Source: JBKBKC01 sp046294265 (GTDB taxonomy: Bacteria; Pseudomonadota; Alphaproteobacteria; Rhodobacterales; Rhodobacteraceae). From it: DNA of 64,000 nucleotides. Positions 59,551 through 64,000 of the stretch are shown one piece after another (position 1 is the stretch's first letter; each line of letters starts with the position of its first letter). Position numbers and translations under genes: made by a program. A model generated the notes under the pieces. The model was not told the origin of the DNA and ran no database searches. It worked only from the letters and a program-made list of their open reading frames with translations. The stretch covers positions 186,001 through 250,000 of the forward strand of contig JBKBKC010000002.1 of the NCBI GenBank assembly GCA_046294265.1, read 5' to 3'.

Positions 59551-60395
59551 CCGGCATGTTCCAGGAGGGCTGCGGCGCGTGCCGCCTCAGCCGCCAGCAC
59601 GGACCAGGTGGGCACGTCGTTGTCCCATTCGATCAGGGTAGGCCGGGGGCCGCCCCGCCGGATCGTTTCGGCATAGAGCGCCCAGACCGGATCAGCCACC
59701 TCTTGCCCATGGCTGTCGATCAGCAGGGGAGCGCCGTGGTCATCGGCATCTGTCGCATGGCCGCCGAGATGGATCTCGCCCACCAGATGCAGGGGGAATC
59801 GGCGAAGATAGTCTGTGGGGTCAAAGCCCTGGTTGATGGCCGACACGAACACGTTATTCACGTCGAGAAGCAACCCGCAGCCTGTGCGCGTGGCGATGGC
59901 CGACAGGAACGCGACCTCGTCCATCTCGGTCTCTGCAAAGGCAAGGTAGGTCGAGGGGTTCTCCAGCATCATCCGCCGCCCCAGCCGTTCCTGCACACGG
60001 TCGATGTGGTCGCTGACGCGGTCCAGAGTCGCGCGGGTATAGGGCAGCGGGAGCAGGTCATTCAGGAAAGTTTGGTCGTGGCTGGACCAAGCCAGATGCT
60101 CCGAAAAGCTTGCCGGTTGCAGCCAGTCGCACAGGTGGCGCAGGCGCGCGAGATGGGCATCGTCCAGCGGCCCCTCGCCGCCGATCGAAAGGCCCACGCC
60201 ATGCACTGAAATGGGAAAGCGCGCGGAAAGGTCGCGCAACTGCGCAATGGGCCGTCCGCCAGCACCCATGTAGTTTTCTGCATGTATCTCCAGCCATTCA
60301 ATCGACGAACATGCTGTGGACAGATCGGAAAAATGCTGTGCCTTGAATCCGACGCCCGGACGGTTGGGCAGGCTTTGATGGGTCCGGTCAAGCAT
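59547..60395 (-). CDS. bufB: BufB, MNIO (DUF692) peptide-modifying iron enzyme
   Basis: The 282-residue multinuclear non-heme iron oxidase has a TIM-barrel with metal-ligand stretches HGVGLSIGG, SEHLAWS, ENPSTYLAF, LDVNNVFVSA and EIHLGGHATD. MNIO enzymes of this operon type turn Cys residues of the precursor into thiooxazoles. ATG 60395 follows ACGGAGA. A strong hairpin separates it from bufA. Confidence 0.93.
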   Translation of the reverse strand: MLDRTHQSLPNRPGVGFKAQHFSDLSTACSSIEWLEIHAENYMGAGGRPIAQLRDLSARFPISVHGVGLSIGGEGPLDDAHLARLRHLCDWLQPASFSEHLAWSSHDQTFLNDLLPLPYTRATLDRVSDHIDRVQERLGRRMMLENPSTYLAFAETEMDEVAFLSAIATRTGCGLLLDVNNVFVSAINQGFDPTDYLRRFPLHLVGEIHLGGHATDADDHGAPLLIDSHGQEVADPVWALYAETIRRGGPRPTLIEWDNDVPTWSVLAAEAARAAALLEHAG

Positions 60396-60414
60396 GGCGG
60401 TCTCCGTCGGGATG

Positions 60415-60445
60415 TCCCCTCCGGCCCCCGGCGGGCCGGAGGGGA
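60415..60445 (-). terminator. Perfect 13-bp hairpin between bufA and bufB
   Basis: Arms TCCCCTCCGGCCC and GGGCCGGAGGGGA pair around a 5-nt loop, 9 bp after the bufA stop. No T-tract follows. It could stabilise or partly terminate the mRNA, giving more precursor peptide than enzyme. Confidence 0.75.
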
Positions 60446-60454
60446 AGGCGCAGG

Positions 60455-60748
60455 TCAGCCGGTCGGCAGGTCGCGGGTCAGCTCTTCCAGGCTGCCCATG
60501 CGGCCGTCGGGCAGGCTCATCGTGGTGCAGGTGCCGGCGGGCACGAGCGTCCAGGCGTTGCCCTGATAATCAACCTTCGAGGTGCCCGCGCAGGTAGTGC
60601 CGGGGCCGGCCGCACAGTCATTCTTGCCGGCGAGCGAAACACCAAAGCACTTTTCTTGCGCCTGAGCTTCGACCGAGGTCGCGATGTTGCCAGCGAAAGC
60701 TGCGGCGAGCGCGCCGGCGATGGCGAGGGTGGTATAGTTCTGGGCCAT
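60455..60748 (-). CDS. bufA: BufA, bufferin precursor (DUF2282)
   Basis: The 97-residue precursor has a signal peptide (about residues 1-30, ending SVEAQAQ) and a core with four Cys at 34, 45, 53 and 74 (EKCFGVSLAGKNDCAAG, GTTCAGTS, PAGTC), the pattern of group 1 bufferins. In characterised members the two central Cys become thiooxazoles and the outer two a disulfide, and the product binds copper in the periplasm. The gene heads the operon. Confidence 0.92.
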   Translation of the reverse strand: MAQNYTTLAIAGALAAAFAGNIATSVEAQAQEKCFGVSLAGKNDCAAGPGTTCAGTSKVDYQGNAWTLVPAGTCTTMSLPDGRMGSLEELTRDLPTG

Positions 60749-60823
60749 GTTGGTCTCCCTGAGAAGGCTTTGATCGCGGGGTGCGATGAAACATCTCTAG
60801 GGCGTCAAAGCGCTGTGCGGCCA

Positions 60824-60845
60824 CTCACAAGAAATTCGGCTCACA
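60824..60845 (-). promoter_or_regulatory. Direct repeat upstream of bufA, possible regulator site
   Basis: TGTGAG occurs twice on the minus strand with a 16-bp start-to-start distance, about 80-100 bp upstream of bufA in a 201-bp gap after thrS. It could be a regulator site or promoter part. No consensus I know fits, and copper or sigma control is only a guess. Confidence 0.3.
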
Positions 60846-60949
60846 TCCGCGTGCGGGCTGTAACCTTTGCCAATACACAGGTTTTTTCGACAATGCTCGG
60901 CCGATTTGGTAAGATTTCTGCCCTGGATCGCGGTGTTGTGCGCAATGTT

Positions 60950-62896
60950 TCAGCGCAGGTCAGGCGGGCGCGCCTCATCGCCCAAGGCCTTGGCAGCCTC
61001 GGCCAGCGACATTGTTTCAACGCGCGCCTCGCCAAGGCGGCGGATTGAAACAGTCCGGTTCTGCACCTCCTGCAGGCCGAGCGCCAGAATCGCGGGCACC
61101 TTTCCAAGCGAGTGCTCGCGAACCTTGTAGTTGATCTTTTCGTTGCGGATATCGGCCTCGGCCCGCACGCCCGCCGCCTTCAGCGCGGTGACCACCTCGG
61201 CCACATAGGGATCGGCATCCGAGACTATCGAGGCCACCACCACCTGCCGCGGCGCCAGCCAGAAGGGCAGCTTGCCTGCATGGCTCTCGATCAGGATGCC
61301 GATGAACCGCTCGAACGACCCCAGGCAGGCGCGGTGGAGCATCACGGGTCGATGCTTCAATCCGTCCTCGGCGATGTAGCTGGCGTCCAGCCGTTCGGGC
61401 AGCACGAAATCCACCTGATGCGTGCCGCATTGCCAGTCGCGGCCGATGGCATCGGTCAGCACGAACTCCAGCTTGGGGCCGTAAAAGGCCCCTTCGCCCG
61501 GATTCAGGATGAAATCATGCCCCGCCGCGCGCGTTGCATTGGCAAGGGCGGCCTCGGCCTTATCCCAGGTCTCGTCGCTGCCAGCGCGCTGGTCGGGGCG
61601 GGTGGAGAACTTGATCTTGAACGCTTCGAACCCGAGGTCGCGATAGACGGCGGTCAGGAAGGCGATGAATTTCTTGGTCTCCGTCTCGATCTGATCCTCG
61701 CGGCAGAAGATATGCGCATCGTCCTGGGTGAAGCCGCGCACGCGCATGATGCCATGCAGGGCGCCCGAGGGTTCATACCGGTTGCAGGACCCGAACTCGG
61801 CCATCCGCAGCGGCAGGTCGCGGTAGGATTTCAGGCCCACGTTGAAAATCTGCACATGGCAGGGGCAGTTCATGGGCTTGAGCGCGTTGATCGTCTTTTC
61901 GCGTGCATGCTCCTCGTCAACCTCAACGATGAACATGTTGTCCTGATAGTTTGCCCAGTGGCCGGATTTTTCCCAAAGCACGCGGTTCACCACCTGCGGC
62001 GTGTTCACCTCGACATAGCCGTCGGCATCCTGACGGCGGCGCATGTAGTCCTGAAGGGTCGTGTAGATGCGCCAGCCGTTGGGGTGCCAGAACACCTGGC
62101 CCGGTGCCTCTTCCTGCATGTGGAAAAGGTCCATCTCGCGGCCCAGCTTGCGGTGGTCGCGTTTCGCGGCCTCTTCCAGCATGGTCAGATGGGCCTTGAG
62201 ATCGTCGCGGTTACGGAAGGCCACGCCATAGATGCGCTGCAGCATGGGGCGCGTGCTGTCGCCAAGCCAATAGGCCCCTGCCACGCTGGTCAGCTTGAAC
62301 GCATCGGCGGGCACCTGGCCGGTATGTTGCAAATGTGGACCCCGGCAAAGGTCCTGCCAGGGACCATGCCAATACATCCGCAGGTCTTCGCCTTCGGGGA
62401 TGCGCTGGATAAGTTCGATTTTGTAAGGCTCTCCCGCCGCCTCGTAATGCGCGATTGCGCGGGCGCGATCCCAGATCTCGGTGCGGACGGGATCGCGGGC
62501 GTTGATGATTTGCTTCATCTGCGCCTCGATCCGGCCCAGATCCTCGGGCGTGAAAGGCTCGGCCCGGTCGAAGTCGTAGAACCACCCGTGATCGCGCACC
62601 GGGCCGATTGTGACGCGCACGTCGGGCCAGATGTCCTGCACCGCGCGGGCCATGATATGTGCCAGGTCGTGGCGGATGAGCTCCAGCGCCGGGCCTTCGT
62701 CCTTCATAGTGTGGATGGCGATCTGGGCGTCTTCGAGGATCGGCCAGGCCAAGTCCCAGTGCGCGCCGTTCACGCGGGCCGAGATTGCCGCCTTCGCAAG
62801 GCTCGGGGCGATGGCCGCAGCCACCTCGGCGGGGGTCACCCCGGCCGCGAAGCCTCGTGCATTGCCATCGGGAAAGGTCAGGGAAATCTGGGTCAT
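60950..62896 (-). CDS. thrS: Threonine--tRNA ligase
   Basis: ThrS (648 residues) charges tRNA-Thr. It has the N-terminal TGS and editing domains (HIMARAVQDIWPD with the HxxxH-like site near residue 75), the class II core with MNCPCHVQIF zinc Cys (about residue 345), and a C-terminal anticodon domain. ATG 62896 follows GAGGAGCC. It is complete and typical. Confidence 0.97.
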   Translation of the reverse strand: MTQISLTFPDGNARGFAAGVTPAEVAAAIAPSLAKAAISARVNGAHWDLAWPILEDAQIAIHTMKDEGPALELIRHDLAHIMARAVQDIWPDVRVTIGPVRDHGWFYDFDRAEPFTPEDLGRIEAQMKQIINARDPVRTEIWDRARAIAHYEAAGEPYKIELIQRIPEGEDLRMYWHGPWQDLCRGPHLQHTGQVPADAFKLTSVAGAYWLGDSTRPMLQRIYGVAFRNRDDLKAHLTMLEEAAKRDHRKLGREMDLFHMQEEAPGQVFWHPNGWRIYTTLQDYMRRRQDADGYVEVNTPQVVNRVLWEKSGHWANYQDNMFIVEVDEEHAREKTINALKPMNCPCHVQIFNVGLKSYRDLPLRMAEFGSCNRYEPSGALHGIMRVRGFTQDDAHIFCREDQIETETKKFIAFLTAVYRDLGFEAFKIKFSTRPDQRAGSDETWDKAEAALANATRAAGHDFILNPGEGAFYGPKLEFVLTDAIGRDWQCGTHQVDFVLPERLDASYIAEDGLKHRPVMLHRACLGSFERFIGILIESHAGKLPFWLAPRQVVVASIVSDADPYVAEVVTALKAAGVRAEADIRNEKINYKVREHSLGKVPAILALGLQEVQNRTVSIRRLGEARVETMSLAEAAKALGDEARPPDLR

Positions 62897-63009
62897 GGCC
62901 AGAGGCTCCTCGTCGGTTCGGCGCCTACGGAACGCCCGGTTGCGGGTTAGTCCCGCGCCTGATGCGCGCGCGGGTTGGCATTGTCAACGGGGCCGGGGTA
63001 GAAGAGGCC

Positions 63010-63771
63010 ATGCGCGACAGGATCACCACACCGCAGGGGCGGCAGATCGCCTTTCACCGCACGCCGGGCCAGGAGCCGGGCGTGGTATTCCTGGGCGGGT
63101 TCCGGTCGGACATGACCGGGACCAAGGCCATCTTCCTGGAGGATTGGGCGCGGGCGCGCGGGCGTGCCTACCTGCGCCTTGATTATTCGGGGCACGGCGC
63201 GTCGTCGGGGGAATTCGTGGATGGCTGCATCGGCGACTGGGCCGAGGATGCGCTGGTGGCGCTGGAGGCGCTGACCGAGGGGCCGCAGGTGCTGGTGGGG
63301 TCATCCATGGGCGGCTGGATCGCGCTTCTGGTCGCACGGGAGCGGGCTGAACGGGTGGCGGGCCTCGTGGGCATCGCGGCGGCGCCGGATTTTACCGAAG
63401 ATCTGGTCTGGGCGCATATGCCGGCGGCAGAGCGCGCCATCCTGATTTCCGCAGGGCGTGTGGAGCGGCCATCGGCCTATTCCGATGCGGCCTATGTCTA
63501 TACACGCCGCCTCATCGAGGATGGCCGCCGCCATCTTGTGCTGCGCGGGCCCCTGCCCCTGCCATTCCCGGTGCGGCTGTTGCAGGGCACGGCCGATGCG
63601 GATGTGCCTTTGGCGGTGGCGCTGCGGCTCCTCGACCATGCCACCGGCCCCGACATTCGCCTGACGCTGATGAAGGATGCCGATCACCGGATGTCGTCAC
63701 CCGATGCGCTGCGCCTGATCGCGGACAGCATCGCCGAACTGCTGGAGCGCACCGATGCGAACATTGGGTAG
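63010..63771 (+). CDS. Alpha/beta hydrolase
   Basis: The 253-residue protein has the nucleophile elbow GSSMGGW (about residue 98), an oxyanion stretch FLGGFRSDMTG, Asp in LQGTADADVP and His in KDADHRMSS, completing the triad. The substrate is unknown. ATG 63010 follows AGAGG. Its end overlaps the next gene by 17 bp. Confidence 0.9.
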   Translation: MRDRITTPQGRQIAFHRTPGQEPGVVFLGGFRSDMTGTKAIFLEDWARARGRAYLRLDYSGHGASSGEFVDGCIGDWAEDALVALEALTEGPQVLVGSSMGGWIALLVARERAERVAGLVGIAAAPDFTEDLVWAHMPAAERAILISAGRVERPSAYSDAAYVYTRRLIEDGRRHLVLRGPLPLPFPVRLLQGTADADVPLAVALRLLDHATGPDIRLTLMKDADHRMSSPDALRLIADSIAELLERTDANIG

Positions 63772-64000
63772 ATGGCTCGGTCGGCTGATCACCTTCCTTT
63801 TTCTGGTATCTGCTGCCATCTGGTTCCTTGCTCCACGCGAGACGATGGATGCCAGTTTGCGGTTTGACGCCACCGTGTTGCCGCAGGATCTGGATGGATG
63901 GCTTGCATCGCGTGAACGGGTAATTTCCGACATTACCCCAGGCGCGCAGAAACAGATCGTCTGGGCTGGCGCGCCAGGCGCGCGCACGCCGCTGGCGGTC
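63755..64000 (+). CDS. Start of an alpha/beta hydrolase-like protein, cut by the window end
   Basis: The first 82 codons are visible from ATG 63755. A hydrophobic anchor (about residues 12-26, ITFLFLVSAAIWFL) is followed by LPQDLDGWLASRE and QIVWAGAPGARTPLAV, the N-terminal pattern of a membrane-anchored alpha/beta hydrolase common in Rhodobacterales. Nothing more can be said without the downstream sequence. Confidence 0.7.
   Translation, partial: MRTLGRWLGRLITFLFLVSAAIWFLAPRETMDASLRFDATVLPQDLDGWLASRERVISDITPGAQKQIVWAGAPGARTPLAV

Noticed and set aside
60749..60949. GTAACC-like motif as an ECF (SigF-type) promoter for bufA
   Set aside because: GTAACC lies on the wrong strand for bufA; the minus-strand GTTACA and CGAATT pair has a 20-bp spacer, which is too long.
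1..64000. CRISPR array, prophage or transposon
   Set aside because: No regular direct repeats with spacers, and no integrase, transposase or phage structural gene, were seen.

Overview
The window is GC-rich chromosomal DNA of an alphaproteobacterium, most likely a member of the Rhodobacterales (Rhodobacter/Paracoccaceae type). The evidence is the overall gene content, a GTTC-N7-GTTC LexA box, the xdhABC organisation, and short palindromic intergenic elements of a kind common in that order. I see no rRNA, tRNA, CRISPR array, transposase or phage gene.

Layout. 1-6 kb (minus): the start of an ABC exporter with a degenerate ATPase domain, a DUF3095 protein and two membrane class III nucleotide cyclases, one fused to a [2Fe-2S] ferredoxin domain. 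6-14 kb: a small membrane protein, a MoxR ATPase/VWA metallopeptidase-like pair, metG, an MFS transporter and a TPR protein. 14-20 kb: imuA under an SOS box, an aldo/keto reductase, two lipoproteins, an XRE regulator divergent from a fatty acid desaturase, a Nudix hydrolase and DUF983. 20-22 kb: an EF-hand protein, then an ECF sigma factor with two small membrane proteins. 22-28.5 kb: a PleD-like diguanylate cyclase, DUF3572, a HAD phosphatase, a non-pyrrolysine MttB homologue, and an H-NOX-like protein paired with an HNOBA-GGDEF diguanylate cyclase.

28.8-39.8 kb (minus) is one long purine-type operon: xdhA-xdhB-xdhC, then a BMP-type ABC importer (ATPase, two permeases, binding protein) and an FAD oxidoreductase. 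Each of the three xdh genes carries a palindromic repeat inserted in frame. 40-49.6 kb (plus): dnaE, then pstSCAB-phoU-phoB behind a Pho box. 49.8-53 kb: dienelactone hydrolase, nrdR-ribD and a glyoxalase. 53-55.4 kb (minus): a Slam-like outer-membrane protein with its candidate surface lipoprotein substrate. 55.6-58.1 kb: thyX, a low-GC orphan gene, DUF2177, an ArsC-like protein and a cold-shock protein. 58.2-60.7 kb (minus): a bufferin (copper-binding RiPP) operon, bufA-bufB-bufC-doxX. 61-64 kb: thrS and two alpha/beta hydrolases, the last one cut by the window end.

The most unusual signals are these. (1) A 72-73 bp compound element occurs three times: a TTAAC-like block, TTGATTT, exactly 16 bp, then the palindrome TGTCCCAYCGTGGGACA. 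(2) Palindromic elements are inserted in frame in xdhA, xdhB and xdhC. (3) The H-NOX-like protein lacks the heme-ligand His and the YxSxR motif, yet still sits next to its HNOBA-GGDEF partner. (4) There is a Slam/lipoprotein pair. (5) There is a bufferin operon with a perfect hairpin after the precursor gene.
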